A stretch of DNA of 64,000 bases from Primula veris. Taxonomy: Eukaryota; Streptophyta; Magnoliopsida; Ericales; Primulaceae. This document shows, piece by piece, positions 39,601-49,591 of the stretch (position 1 is the first letter of the stretch; every line of letters starts with the position of its first letter). Where the stretch lies: positions 34,284,126-34,348,125 of the forward strand of contig OY821747.1 in NCBI GenBank assembly GCA_963682055.1, in the 5' to 3' direction. The notes beneath the pieces are model-generated. The model was given only the letters and a program-made list of their open reading frames with translations, was not told the origin of the DNA and did not search any database. Both the position numbers and the translations under genes were made by a program.

Positions 39601-39796
39601 TGAAGACCCCACTTCTGGCCACAGTGGATTAACAAAAAGTTTACACCTTGCTTATAAAGAAGTGTTTTGGCCTGGACTTAAAAAAGATTTTGAAAATTTC
39701 ATTTCAACTTGTGAGGTGTGTCAGAGGTGCAAATATGGAAAAACAAAATCTTTTGGGTTGCTTCAACCCCTGCCTATGCCTGAACAAGAATGGTAA
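36662..39796 (+). CDS. Chromovirus gag C-part, protease, RT, RNase H, integrase N-part
   Basis: Open in the same frame as the piece upstream; first ATG at 36827. Counting from that ATG: capsid region to about 150, zinc knuckle CYNCDEKWVRGHVC (about 172), aspartic protease VDSGSTHNFID (about 252), RT with palm motif FFDDILVY (about 588), RNase H start ECDASGTGIGAVL (about 733) and ADALSR, then the integrase HHCC finger (HEDPTSGHSG...CEVCQRC). It ends at TAA 39794-39796, inside a block where related elements have an acidic residue after the QEW motif. Frame is kept beyond. Confidence 0.92.
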   Translation, partial: GSNNLVPDPNQINFKSVRLEFPKFFGGKSVEWVYKANQFFKLYNTPDSQKITIANMHFEDQALIWYQNQENAGLITTWEEFSEQLIRRFSDNLNEDPLDLLIKIRQTGTVKEYKSEFESISNRVKDLSENHRLVYFISGLKELIGLSVKMLFPKDVETAFSIATYQEEKLQLEKRYQFKSLNNNPKFNIPTPQSNYNRVHSPSRTVKLPIKRLTPTELEERRSKNLCYNCDEKWVRGHVCVKPKLYLLYNELESNEETEKEVCISETDEENTNEQPEITLQAISGGINSNSIRFVGKILGQKVGILVDSGSTHNFIDPRWVTKLKLPSSEKSKVSVKVANGETLQSMRLCEKLRVNIQGNHFKLDCLVLPLVGYDMVLGVQWLRTLGEIVCDFQNLTMAFNFEGSQLKLKGINNNSTGITEFNYLEGKEIKGQGLILQLYSTFVQHDASLETSKFETLLRDFPEIFSEPKGLPPERQHEHKIELVAGTSPISVRPYRYPYFQKNEIEKIITELLENGFIRPSQSPYSSPVILVKKADGTWRMCVDYRALNQATIKDKFPIPVVDELLDELNGACIFSKLDLRSGYHQIRMAEKDIPKTAFRTHEGQYEFLVMPFGLTNAPATFQSTMNAVFKPYLRKFVLVFFDDILVYSKSKEEHEHHLKLTLEIMSKHQFFAKQSKCKFFQQEIDYLGHIISQEGVSADPQKIKAMVDWPVPKTIKGLRGFLGLTGYYRRFIKNYGGIASPLTDLLKKNAFVWNEMAEKSFNNLKAAVTTPPVLTLPDFTKSFEIECDASGTGIGAVLQQEKRPIAFFNKGLKGRLLSLSTYEKELYALVQAIQKWRPYLFGQEFLVRTDHQSLKYLLEQKIGTPTQQKWLSKLLGYNFKILYKQGIQNKAADALSRQNESLGMYFSLMVINPTSELAETIKQAYLVDPRVQKLKEEMEQEVLSSLSYKWVNGLLFYKNRLYIPNDSKMKLKMLELLHEDPTSGHSGLTKSLHLAYKEVFWPGLKKDFENFISTCEVCQRCKYGKTKSFGLLQPLPMPEQEW

Positions 39797-40960
39797 GAGA
39801 TCAGTATGGATTTCATAAATGGACTACCCACCTCAAATGGTTACAATTGCATATGGGTGATTGTGGATAGGTTAACAAAATACTCCCATTTTATACCTTT
39901 GAAACATCCTTTTGTGGCTGCAGAACTAGCAAAAATTTTCTTAAAGGAGATTTTCAAGTTACATGGGCTTCCTAAGAAAATTATTTCTGATAGAGACACT
40001 GTCTTTACAAGTGACTTTTGGCAAGAACTATTTAAGCTGCTAGGACCAAAACTACTTTTAAGTACAGCTTTCCACCCACAGACTGATGGCCAAACAGAAG
40101 TTGTTAACAAAACCCTAGAAACTTATTTGAGATGCTACTCATCTGACTATCCAAAAAAATGGTCTCTATGGATTTATTTAGCTGAATACTGGTACAATAC
40201 CACCTATCATGCCACAATAAAAATGCCCCCCTTTAAAGCCCTCTATGGATATGATCCTCCTAAATTATGTCACTACCTTATTGACAGTGATCATAAACCA
40301 GATGTCAAAGACCTTTTAACCACTAAGAATGAGATTCTCCAAACTCTAAAACAAAATTACTTACAAGCCCAGAACAGAATGAAACAAAATGCAGACCTAA
40401 AGAGAGTGGATAAAAATTTTGAGATTGGGGAATTTGTGTACATGAAATTGCAACCCTATAGACAAGTCTCGGTGGTAAGAAGAAAAAACCAAAAGCTAGC
40501 ACCCAGATTTTTTGGTCCCTACAAAATAATAGCCAAAATTGGATCAGTGGCTTATAAATTAGATCTTCCACAAGGGAGCTCGATACACCCAATTTTTCAT
40601 GTGTCACAATTGAAATTAAGGGTAAAAAACGAAGATCAAATAATGCCAGAATTACCTCAGCAAGATATGCAAGGACGCCTTCGACCATTACCAATAAAGT
40701 TTTTGGATTTACGCCAACAAAAAAGAGGGAATAGGGTTTGGGAAGAAATTTTGGTACAGTGGAGTGGCCAATTGGAGAAAGAAGCTACCTGGGAAAATCT
40801 GAGGAGAATAATTTATCAATTTAATGATCTTGTGGGCAAGATAAAGCTTAAGGGAGAGGGAATTTGCAGTGCATCTATGGCTAAGAAGCTGCTGTTGACA
40901 AAAGCTGTGAAGGATTGGCAAGAGGTGGATGAGATAAGGAAGAAGATGAAGAAACCCTAA
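39797..40960 (+). CDS. Chromovirus integrase core and chromodomain
   Basis: 384 codons from ATG 39806 in the same frame as the segment before. Integrase DDE core: MDFINGL (first D), SDRDTVF (second D) and TDGQTEVVNKTLE (E), then the GPYKIIAKIGSVAYKLDLP fold and a chromodomain-like WSGQLEKEATWENL. The frame passes the polypurine tract and ends 96 bp inside the 3' LTR, so the last codons are LTR-encoded. Confidence 0.92.
   Translation, partial: EISMDFINGLPTSNGYNCIWVIVDRLTKYSHFIPLKHPFVAAELAKIFLKEIFKLHGLPKKIISDRDTVFTSDFWQELFKLLGPKLLLSTAFHPQTDGQTEVVNKTLETYLRCYSSDYPKKWSLWIYLAEYWYNTTYHATIKMPPFKALYGYDPPKLCHYLIDSDHKPDVKDLLTTKNEILQTLKQNYLQAQNRMKQNADLKRVDKNFEIGEFVYMKLQPYRQVSVVRRKNQKLAPRFFGPYKIIAKIGSVAYKLDLPQGSSIHPIFHVSQLKLRVKNEDQIMPELPQQDMQGRLRPLPIKFLDLRQQKRGNRVWEEILVQWSGQLEKEATWENLRRIIYQFNDLVGKIKLKGEGICSASMAKKLLLTKAVKDWQEVDEIRKKMKKP
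40850..40862 (+). other. Polypurine tract
   Basis: AAGGGAGAGGGAA, 2 bp before the 3' LTR; the plus-strand primer of reverse transcription. It lies inside the coding frame. Confidence 0.85.
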
Positions 40961-41285
40961 TAGGGTAGAGAGAGAGAGAGAAGAGAGGCGCAGCTATGCT
41001 GCTGTTTGTTTATTCTATATATGTATTTATATTTATGTTTTATTAAGTGTAATTGTGTATTAATATGGACCCTAGGATTGACTTCATCTAGTTTAATAGG
41101 ATCATGACATGTGTCAAGATCTAGGGTAGATAAAGAGCAGTTTTAAAACTGCTGAGTAACTGCCTAAAGTTGTAATTGTTTTCTTTTTAGTATTTAACTA
41201 TGTGTAATGTACCAAAAGAGGACATCAGAAAATTAAGAATCAGTTTTATTTACAATCATTTCGTTTTTGCTTTAATATTACTGCA
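40865..41285 (+). repeat. 3' LTR of the chromovirus
   Basis: 421 bp, same ends as the 5' LTR. It differs by eye at one base (AAGAAGCTG against AAGAAGTTG) and one extra GA in the GAGAGA run. Confidence 0.95.
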
Positions 41286-41403
41286 TTGTCGATACACTAA
41301 GATCCTCCAGCCAATCGTTGGATCTAACATAATCTAAATCAGACATTTCAGTTTCCGGTATCGTTGTCTGAATCAAAGACTGTGTCTTAGGAACTCCGCT
41401 TAT

Positions 41404-42744
41404 CTGTGTTGGGATCGGTCAGGCGAACAACAAGAAAGACAGAAAACTAAACCGAACACACATACTTTGATAACGGAGTTCACCCAAATTGGTTACGTCT
41501 CCGGGCCGCTACACGTGGCACTTAATATTATTATAATGAGGATTACAATCGTAATCTAGCTCAACACAAGCTATGGTTCTCTCGCAACTAGAACTCTCTC
41601 ACTTATAATATGTAAAATGTACTTTGTGTAGGTGTAATTAAGATATAAGATATTGGGGCATATAAATAGAACCCTTAGTGGGTCATATTACAATTTCAGA
41701 CGATGTGAGATAATAAGAAAACAACTCCACAACTCAACAATCTGGTCAAGAAGTTGTATTTCTGAACTCCGTTTACCGTGTTTATTTAAAATTGTATTAT
41801 TTTACATAATCCCTATGGACGACCTGATATCTAACCAGTTTTATAAATTTTATTGCTATGATTGGCACTCGTATTGTTGCAAGTTAAAGAGATTAAAAGA
41901 TAAACACACTAAGGCAATCACGACCTCCTTCAATGATCGAAGATGAGAAAGAGTGTCCCGTAAAAGAAAGAATATGAGCTTTCCACGATTATGTATGTAT
42001 ATATATAGTTCAGGGTGTATGCGCTTTGTCGGTTCTTTGACGACCTCAACAAGGGTTTGTCGAACCACCGCCTACACTGCCGACCCATGTGCTAGTGGTG
42101 GATATGAGTAATGGAAAGTTCCAATTTGATTTAAAATTAGTTGATGAGAAAGAGTTCGTGTAGGTTTTTGTTGGTTTGATATGAGAAAGAGAACTTGCAC
42201 ACTTTTTGGAAAGGAAAGGTTTGCATAATATTTTTTTGAGAATATAGTTTGAAAAGTAAAACTTTCTTGGATTTTCCCTTTGGATTTTTTTCCTTTTTTT
42301 AGCTTTTTGTTTTATAAAAATGAGAAATTATTTGAAAAATTGTTATAAATTTCGAAATGAGTTTTATAAAAATATGAATTAATTTTTTAGTCATGTAAAT
42401 AACTTAAAAATTAATTTATATTTGTATTAATCCTAGTTACTTGCAGTCTGTATTGTAATAAACACTAAATGAAGAACTGGTTATTTCACGTACAATTAGG
42501 GTTGCTTCAGACTTTATTGTTACAACTACTAGGATTACCACAATATTTTTTAAACGTAATATACTACTAAAATCAACTATAAAGTTAATGATCTTTGTGG
42601 GGAAACATGACGATTAACAATATTAAATTAAAACTAGCTATAAGTATCATTGATTACGGAATGAGTCAACCTCAAAATAAATAAATATTCAAATTAACAT
42701 CTTATATATATCGACCCTTTAATAATGAAAAACATCCAATTAAT
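41404..42744. other. Non-coding stretch between TPP remnant and redox gene
   Basis: 41404-41470 continues the TPP intron or an insertion; 41460-41520 has a GGTTACGTCTCCGGGCC stretch reminiscent of repeat-element leaders. 42130-42745 is AT-rich and includes the 3' flank of the next gene. No gene supported; earlier TPP exons were not found here. Confidence 0.4.
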
Positions 42745-45673
42745 TCATTCTTCCGCTGCTTTAAGATTCCCCTTTATGCGACATCCGACACTGAAACATA
42801 ATTTGATAGGGAAAAAAAATATGATGAGCTTGTGATAGACTATATATATTATTCAAGAACGATATATATAAAGCAACTATAATATATCATATAGCAAAAG
42901 TAATAATGAGCAAATCAAAGGTGGGATAAATAGATAGATAGATAGATACCAAGGTTTTTGATCCGATGGTACTGGTAGATCATTGAGAACGCAGTCGATA
43001 GCAATCCTTAAATCCCTACAGAAAAAAAAATAACCAAAACAATTTATCATATATAGCTAGGGAAGGTACATTATATAGATCATGGGAGAAATTAAATTAG
43101 TTGATTATTTTTTTCCGATTTGTTAGACAAACCTTCCTGTAACAGGCACGTCATTATCGGGCCGTGAGTCATCAAACTGACCGTGGTATACCAACTCAAA
43201 CGACTTATGATCATTGTCCTATATATATATAATAAGAGGACATGATTAATTACATAATATAATGTCAACAAAATGAACAAATTTAAGGGTAGTTAAACAC
43301 TACACTAAGGAAATACACAAAATCGCAATTTAATATTTAAATTAGAAAATCTAAGGAAAGTAAAATGTTTATTAATTAATACCTCCTTGAATAGGAAAAA
43401 CTCTGGTGTGCAAACAACTGAGAGGTACTCTGCTAGATCTTGTTCCTGTGGAACGAACATTCATGACTTGTATATTAGGGTTGTTAATTTTTATTTTTAT
43501 AGATTTGACATATTTAATCATAGAAGGTCAAATTAAATTATAAAGAAAAATATTTCGTTCAGTTCAGACTAGCTAGTTCAAGTATTTTGTACTTTTCTTA
43601 ACGACGCATTACGTACCCAATTTTCATTTGCTTACAATCTCGATTTTGCTAAAAGTGTTAGTACAAGTTTATACCTCATACTTGAGTTGAAAATGGATCT
43701 AATTCGGATTATAGATTATGACGGAAAACAACGACGATGAACCAATACTATAAATATCTATATATTTACAAATTGAGCATTTTAACAGTAATATGGTAGT
43801 TAAAAACAAAATGCAAACATGGTCACCGGTAGAGACGACAAAATATGATACACCAACACTAGCTATATTTGTGTCATTTCTAACGCAGTTTTAAAATCAT
43901 TTAGTTTGATCACAAACTGTATCCCCATGTTCAGATTTCGAGTTGACACCTTAATAATAGCTCAATTAACAATATGCTGCATTAAATTAAGAGTAACGAT
44001 ATAAGAAGAGACCATTTGACAAGACTCTCGCAGATAATGGAACCTTATTTTAAGCTTACCTCATCATACCAGCCGGTGAATGGATAACCTGGTCCATCCT
44101 GTCACAGATAATTAATAGAGAATTAGGCAAACTAATGAATTCACAGCTAAAACAAAATCATGCAATTCAGATAATGGAAAAAGTCTATTCAACATTGAGA
44201 AACAAACTATACAAACATGCATAGAAAAAGAAGTATTTTCAAGTAAGAAATAAAAGGAAAAAGAAGATGGTATATATAAGTCTTAACCTGTGGACGAGGG
44301 GTTATAGTTCTATAATCTGATGATATTGCCAACACCCCAAGCCCTTTCTGGAAAATAAATAAAAACAATTCTATTATTAAACTTTTGCTTATGCGTACAT
44401 CGGCCATCGCTATATATATATAAATAAGTACAAATCGTAGAACAGCGGAGAAATTAATTAAAATTCCTATGTACCTCCATGTAATAACATGCAAGCTCCA
44501 CAATCTCTTTTTTCAAGTGTTGAACGTATGGGCAACTGTCGTTAAGGTACATGATCTGGAAAATTAAATGAAAATAAAGGCGGAAATTTAGTAATACTCA
44601 ACATGTAATCGAGTTAACAAAGGGAAAACATGAGACGGAGTTTCATTTACAAAATATCAAGTTACGAACCAGGACATATGTCCATTTAATTAATATACAT
44701 CACATCAGATCTAAATTTACCAGCAAAGCATGATTTGCCTCGAATTCCTCCAATGTCCATTCATCAAAGATTCTCGACTCCTTTGGCAACTGAAACATGT
44801 AGATTACAGACCGTTAGAAACTGAGTGTTTTAATTTGCTGATATCAGTGTAAATGTGAAAAAGGCCTACACAATTTAATTGATTCATTTCCTAAATACTG
44901 TTCAACAAAGTGATAGATTGCTCATGAGCTCGCTAAAAAGTAAAGTTGTACAAGCGAGTTCCATTTTTACTACTGTATAATTATAAATATTTCCTCTCTC
45001 GTGAATTAGTTGTACCCTGCTTAGCCTCTACTAATTACTCTCTCAAACTCAATTTCTTAAGTAAACGAGCTAATTATCCTCAGTATATTGGTAGTATTGG
45101 ATTTGCTTGTTTGAGATATAACCCCAATAGTTTTCAAAAGGTTTAAATAATAAAAGCCCTACATTTTTATTTTATTTTGGTAAATTTGCAATATATATTT
45201 TTATTTTTTTTAATAATTGGTGGGGAAAACTCACATTTGCAATATTTTCTTAAAGACATTTAAGTTGAAGCTCTTAGCAGGCGAATGGACGAAATGTTCG
45301 ACATATATAGTTCTATTCAACTGGCCCCGTTCTTTATTTCAATGGTCATTCATTTATGAAAACTAATTTACAACCGTAAATCCTAGAATTGCTATACCGG
45401 ATTTACAGAATACACCATATATAGGGACCGACTACTAGGGATATAAACTTAAAAAAACTAAATAACAAAGTAAAAATGGACATATAAGCTGCATAACAAG
45501 GTAAATTAGGTACATATAAAGAGAGTTGAGGAATATTTATGAACCTTGATGGGACCCCTTTTGGGAAGCGTAATAACCTGTCGACCATCTCGGGCTCGAG
45601 TCATCAACTTCATCTTCTCCGATGGGTTTTCAGTTATATGATTCGGAGAAACAACGCTTAACATTTTATGCAT
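42745..45673 (-). CDS. AhpC/TSA-like thioredoxin-fold protein
   Basis: 201-aa redoxin of the plant/cyanobacterial family near Arabidopsis At1g21350. Exons: 45673-45578, 44789-44721, 44555-44475, 44347-44288, 44098-44060, 43445-43383, 43218-43133, 43015-42950, 42790-42745; 606 nt with consistent phases. Motifs: ANHALLIMYLNDSCPYVQHL (family CPFV site, here CPYV), KKEIVELACYYMEKGLGV, AISSDYRT, VVCTPEFFLFKE, FELVYHGQFDDSRP, DVPVTGRDLRIAIDCVL and a VGC near the end. Compared with relatives, the loop after DGP is about 11 residues short and the Cys just before the CPFV site is Asn-Asp. Exon 1's donor is ambiguous (CAG|GTTATT chosen over AAG|GTTCAT), as is the first Met. The short leader has no obvious plastid signal. 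The biochemical role of the family is not established. Confidence 0.85.
42928..42950. repeat. GATA microsatellite at exon 8 donor of redox gene
   Basis: (GATA)n/(TATC)n, about five units, overlapping the start of intron 8 on the minus strand (TG|GTATCTATC). The splice donor itself is built from the repeat. Confidence 0.7.
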
Positions 45674-45931
45674 GCAGAGAAGGAAAAGATAAAAAGGAGA
45701 ATGAATTTAAGTCGTGATAATTATCAAGCTTGCCTCTGAGTCTATATATATATATATGAAGTCGTTTCCCCACAGCTTACCAAGTCTATACATGTACAGA
45801 GTTTTGAAAATTCTTTGATTGTTTTTGCATTTTTGTATGCATTGTACCTACTTAATTAGTATAAGAAATTATTAAACACAATGTGGGTGGTCAATGCTCT
45901 TTTGATAGGCATAGCAGCCATTAACGAATAA

Positions 45932-46159
45932 TGAAAAGTTGTGTGAATTAATACTTTTAATATTTTTAGTAAGGGACTAGTGGCCTAGTTGGGGATGGGC
46001 ACTAGTTGACCTGTTGCAAAATCTTAATAACATTTTGTTATTTTAAATTAAGAGCAATAATTAGTACAACACTTTAGCATCTCTATCTAGCATATGTCCC
46101 CACTAGCCCCACTAATCCCTTACTAAAAATATTTAAGTATTAATTCACACAACTTTTCA
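45932..46159. mobile_element. MITE with about 75-bp inverted arms
   Basis: 228-bp foldback: TGAAAAGTTGTGTGAATTAA at the left, the same sequence inverted at the right, continuing through TATTTTTAGTAAGGGA and CTAGTGG. About 75 bp of each arm can pair around a short AT loop. No coding sequence; a clear target duplication was not found. It sits about 260 bp upstream of the redox gene start. Confidence 0.75.
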
Positions 46160-48632
46160 AAGAAATTATATATATATAATTAAGTGTAGGATTGATATAA
46201 TTAGCTACAGCCTACAAATATGTTTTATGATAAACTGATTTACTTTGGAAAACCATACATTTGGGTCAATTGATATAATTTAAAAGGAAACAAGTTTTTT
46301 AGAAAAGTGAAGGGTAATTTAGTAGAAGTTGATAGTGATGAGGAGGAAAATGAAGAAAATGTAGAACAAGGGGGGAAAACAAAATGAAACAGAAGTTCAT
46401 GAATTTGTAGAATCTGAAAAAGGGTAGATCAGAGGTGTGAAGAAATAGGGACAAAAACATCTGTTGAGAGTAAGACCAAACTGTTGAAAACCAAATGAGG
46501 AATACAGTGGATCTACACTGTCTCAAAATGCAAAAGGCTTTGATCAAGCCAAGCCATATTTCTACCCCAAAGATTGCAACTTATAATGTTTCTCCCAGTG
46601 AGGAATGAGGAACGAGGAATCGAGAACTTAAAAAAGAGAAAAAAGGAAAAAAAGCCTGAGTTTGAAGTCACTCATTAAGGTCCACTCTATTAGCCATGAT
46701 TATGTGCATTTCAACATCATCTTAGAGGACTTGATGGGAGAATATAACCTAGATTTTTCTTGTTTAGTTGAGCATGATTACTCCTCAGATGGTTATGGGT
46801 CTCTATCGGATTTTGGAGTAAAGAAAAATTAAAAAAACACTCTATGATCACTAGGTATGTAATATAGGGTACAAGCCAAATGGTAACCAAATCTCAATAT
46901 GGAACAGTTTGCATGCATGCTAATGGATGATAGACATGGCCTATAATCCTTGATGTTGTTAAGATACATTTGTTACTCTTATACACTTTGATGGCCTCGT
47001 TAAATTTGAGCATGATTCTTAATTGTTTAGTTATTATTTGAGACTTAATTTTGTTATACCAACAGGTTGTGTTATTATCTATGTTCCATGGTATGAATAT
47101 TTTTGTTTTTTCAATATAGTTTGGGTTCGTTTTGATTAAAAAGGAAAAGAAAAAAAGGGGCCATCATCAAGCTTAAGTTTAAAGATTTCTTACCTAAAAA
47201 ACCGAAAAATTGAAGGTTTTAAGCGCATGCGGAATAACGGACGATGAATGGGGAGATCAAGCGCTGCACATGCGGAGAAAAAGATAGAAAATCGCGTCTA
47301 GGGAGGCGAGCAGAATAAGAAGGGGAAGAGAAGTTTTTTTTTATTCAATCCAATCCATGTGTAATTGCAGGGTTGGTTCCTGCATATTTCGAAATGGTCA
47401 TGTTTTAAAAAATTAGATACTTACAACTAACAAAAACATACATTTTATTTTAAAAAAATCAAACAATTTATTTATTTTTATTGATGTAAAATTTTATGAA
47501 TAAAATATGTTTAAATAAATGAAATGTGTTTTGATTGAATAAATGTTTATTACGTTTGCAACAAATTGTTTAGTTTGAACTACTTGTGTTATTTTGTAGC
47601 TAGGTTTAGTCCTTCTTTTCTGTCTTCCTCTCCTTTTTTTAATATTGATACGTTATTTCCAGAAAAAAAAAAATGGATTGTTTTTGAACTCATCACTTCC
47701 ATATTGAAGGGGTTGGGTTGGTATATCAAGTTTTATAATGAGATGTAGTCATAATTATAGTGTTAGTGGAGTTAGATGATGTAAAGTTAATGTGTCACTT
47801 TTAAATACAGAGTAACTGATTTACAAATCTAGTTTGTTATAACTGTATGTAATGAAAGTAAATATATATATATAGAGAGAGAGAGAGACTCTCTCTAATG
47901 AAGAGTGAGTGATATACACGGATAATAAAAATAGTAATTGTTCTTTCCATCATATCACTCACTCTATGTGATCTCTTTCTTTTTTGTTATGGTGATTTTT
48001 GCCCGACATAGCTGTGCTACACAACGCTCTATAGATCTGATCTTTTTTTTACATTTTAGATTGGGTTTTTAATTAGTTTTACAATCCTTGTAAATTCAAA
48101 AAAAAAAAATCTAAGGAGAGCCTTCTTTTGACGGTTCGACCCAACAGAATAGAAATAAATAAATTCAACCATCAAAAATCTTTCCGAGTAACATCATTTC
48201 CCCATGATGCAGGTCCTTTTTTCCTCCAATACTGCGACCACATAGCGTTGCAATCACTAAAAAAAAAAGATTTCAATCCGGGACGGCCAAATCTAACATT
48301 AAATGACCATTTTTGTCAGTAAAATTGAATTCCGTCTCTGATTAGGGCGTTGGGAAGCAAAATTCAAACCAATTATATCAAACAAAAAACAAAAACATCC
48401 ATAACGGAAAATAACCAACGCTACCTGAAGAAACAATCACTTTATTTAATATTCATATTAGACTCAAACAGATTAACACGCAAGTAATAAAGTACCGTAA
48501 TTTTCTTATACTAATCGTCAACGATAAATAAAGAAACAATCACTTAATTCGGTCTTCATACTAGCCTCAAGCAGATAAAATCGCAACTAAACAAGTGTAA
48601 TTTATTTTGTGAAAGATACATTATTTGTGTAT
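46160..48632. other. Intergenic, no gene supported
   Basis: 46300-46800 is purine-rich and could be a decayed retroelement ORF, with many stops. 47130-47340 is a moderately GC-rich patch with no frame. 48169-48255 on the minus strand has a short frame (MWSQYWRKKGPASWGNDV) after a pyrimidine-AG acceptor-like site, unassigned. The end is the EC1 3' flank. Confidence 0.35.
47902..47965. repeat. Short inverted repeat (hairpin)
   Basis: AGAGTGAGTGATAT at 47902-47915 pairs with ATATCACTCACTCT at 47952-47965 around a 36-bp loop; preceded by a TA and GA microsatellite with CTCTCTCT. Role unknown; possibly a tiny foldback element. Confidence 0.6.
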
Positions 48633-49046
48633 CTAAGAGTTCACGATGGGGGGTTGTGGAGCAGTATGATCAGTAGTATTGGAAACAGCGTCACAATATC
48701 CTTCAAGGACATCTCCCTCCTCGGCAGTGAACCCAAGGGAGCCGATCATGGTTGGCCAACAATGCTTATGGATGACCCGGATAGCACTACAACATCCGGG
48801 ACCAAGATAAGTCTCGCCATTCATGAAAAAAAGGATGATCTCGCCACTGCAAGATTGGAGCTGGAACAACGAGTCCCAACAGTTGGGCGAGTCTGGACTC
48901 GCCGCCTCATCTAGCTTTAGTCTTGCCATGAGGGTCGAGGGTTTTGAGTTCGAGGCCAGTACCATGGGTCGGGATAAGACACTTGAAGTGCTTAACCATA
49001 AAAATACAATAGACAAAAGTAGAGCTTTGGCGTGGGAGCTTGACAT
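48633..49046 (-). CDS. EC1: Egg cell-secreted protein EC1 (prolamin-like)
   Basis: Intronless 137-aa small secreted cysteine-rich peptide. EC1 proteins are stored in egg-cell vesicles and released on sperm arrival, making the HAP2/GCS1 fusogen available for gamete fusion. Residues 1-25 are a signal peptide (LLLSIVFLWLSTSSVLS). Then LMARLKLD, the first signature NCWDSLFQLQSCSGEI, FFMNGETYLGPGCCSAIRVI, HCWPTMIGSLGFTAEEGD and GYCDA. Six cysteines (56, 66, 85, 86, 96, 118) match the family. Length and motif order are those of Arabidopsis EC1.1-EC1.5. Expected to be expressed only in the egg cell. Confidence 0.96.
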   Translation of the reverse strand: MSSSHAKALLLSIVFLWLSTSSVLSRPMVLASNSKPSTLMARLKLDEAASPDSPNCWDSLFQLQSCSGEIILFFMNGETYLGPGCCSAIRVIHKHCWPTMIGSLGFTAEEGDVLEGYCDAVSNTTDHTAPQPPIVNS

Positions 49047-49130
49047 CTTTTTTACTTTACTTTTGATTGCTGGGAAAAGGAGATAATTGGGGATGAATTA
49101 ATGATGAAAATGACGATAGGTTAATGTGTA

Positions 49131-49137
49131 ATTTATA
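49131..49137 (-). promoter_or_regulatory. TATA box of EC1
   Basis: TATAAAT on the minus strand, 85-91 bp upstream of the EC1 start codon, the expected range for a short-leader plant gene. Confidence 0.65.
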
Positions 49138-49591
49138 TGGATAGAGATGCATGCTACGGTTATGGTATTTCATGGGATGCCAATTTAATTATAATGACTT
49201 CAAAAACTTAAGTAAGTCCAAGGGTCTGCATGCATTGATATGCTGCAACAAATTATATTATTATACCTACGAGTTAACTTAAATAATCTGTGTGGTTATA
49301 CCAAAAGTTATTCCAAATGGTGTGTAACACATGAATAAAAAGAAATCTAGCTTTCAAAATAACAATTTGGACTTCATCTAACTCTAATTTTTCTATTTAT
49401 ACAATATGTAATAAACTTAAATTTGCTTTTGCAACATTTCTTGTTATCAATTTCTTAAATCAGGCGGCAAACATATGTTCAGTAAGTGCAACTTAAATTT
49501 ATATGAACAATATATTTTCAAGTCTTTCAGATCGAAGTTAAATAAAAATGATATAAAAACAAAATATGTTGCAGTAATCTAATGGTAGTAT
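49138..49591. other. EC1 upstream region, no feature
   Basis: AT-rich promoter-distal sequence; nothing further recognised. Confidence 0.4.

Larger units (their letters stand above)
35902..41285 (+). mobile_element. Complete Ty3 LTR retrotransposon (chromovirus)
   Basis: 5,384-bp element with 419- and 421-bp LTRs, a PBS, coding gag-PR-RT-RH-INT order, a C-terminal chromodomain-like segment and a polypurine tract. It is flanked by perfect 5-bp target duplications TTGTC (35897-35901 and 41286-41290). By eye the LTRs differ by one substitution and one GA indel, so insertion is very recent. Gene order PR-RT-RH-INT and the WSGQLEKEATWENL chromodomain block place it among plant chromoviruses; the clade is not certain. 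It splits a TPP pseudo-exon. Two in-frame TAA codons interrupt the polyprotein. Confidence 0.95.
31173..41403 (-). pseudogene. TPP: Trehalose-6-phosphate phosphatase pseudogene, broken by transposons
   Basis: Remnants of a plant TPP (HAD-type phosphatase that makes trehalose from trehalose-6-phosphate), in exon order on the minus strand. Exon at 41403-41286, continuing at 35896-about 35703 across the chromovirus: MMLPSTIKNVERI, then MFFGYNGTLSLIVDDPD, AFMSDEMR, FFPTAIISG. The family motif DYDGT is GYNGT here, so nucleophile and acid/base Asp are both lost. Exon 34976-about 34900 (VYDFVKLSQLYYAG, then small insertions before the SHGMDI equivalent). Exon about 34830-34755 (QPAI-stop-FLPMID). 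Exon about 31690-31620 (IENNKFCISVHFRHVH). Exon about 31320-31173 (HAINYLIDTLGLGSPND, SMYIGDDR, then a 2-nt insertion in the TDEDAF equivalent). N- and C-terminal exons were not found. Family identity is clear; it cannot encode active enzyme. Confidence 0.88.

Noticed and set aside
46300..46850. Purine-rich tract resembling a decayed LINE or gag frame
   Set aside because: Stops in all frames and no motif I can place.
48169..48255. Minus-strand frame with MWSQYWRKKGPASWGNDV
   Set aside because: Looks protein-like and follows an acceptor-like site, but is only about 27 codons, without other exons or a family I can name.
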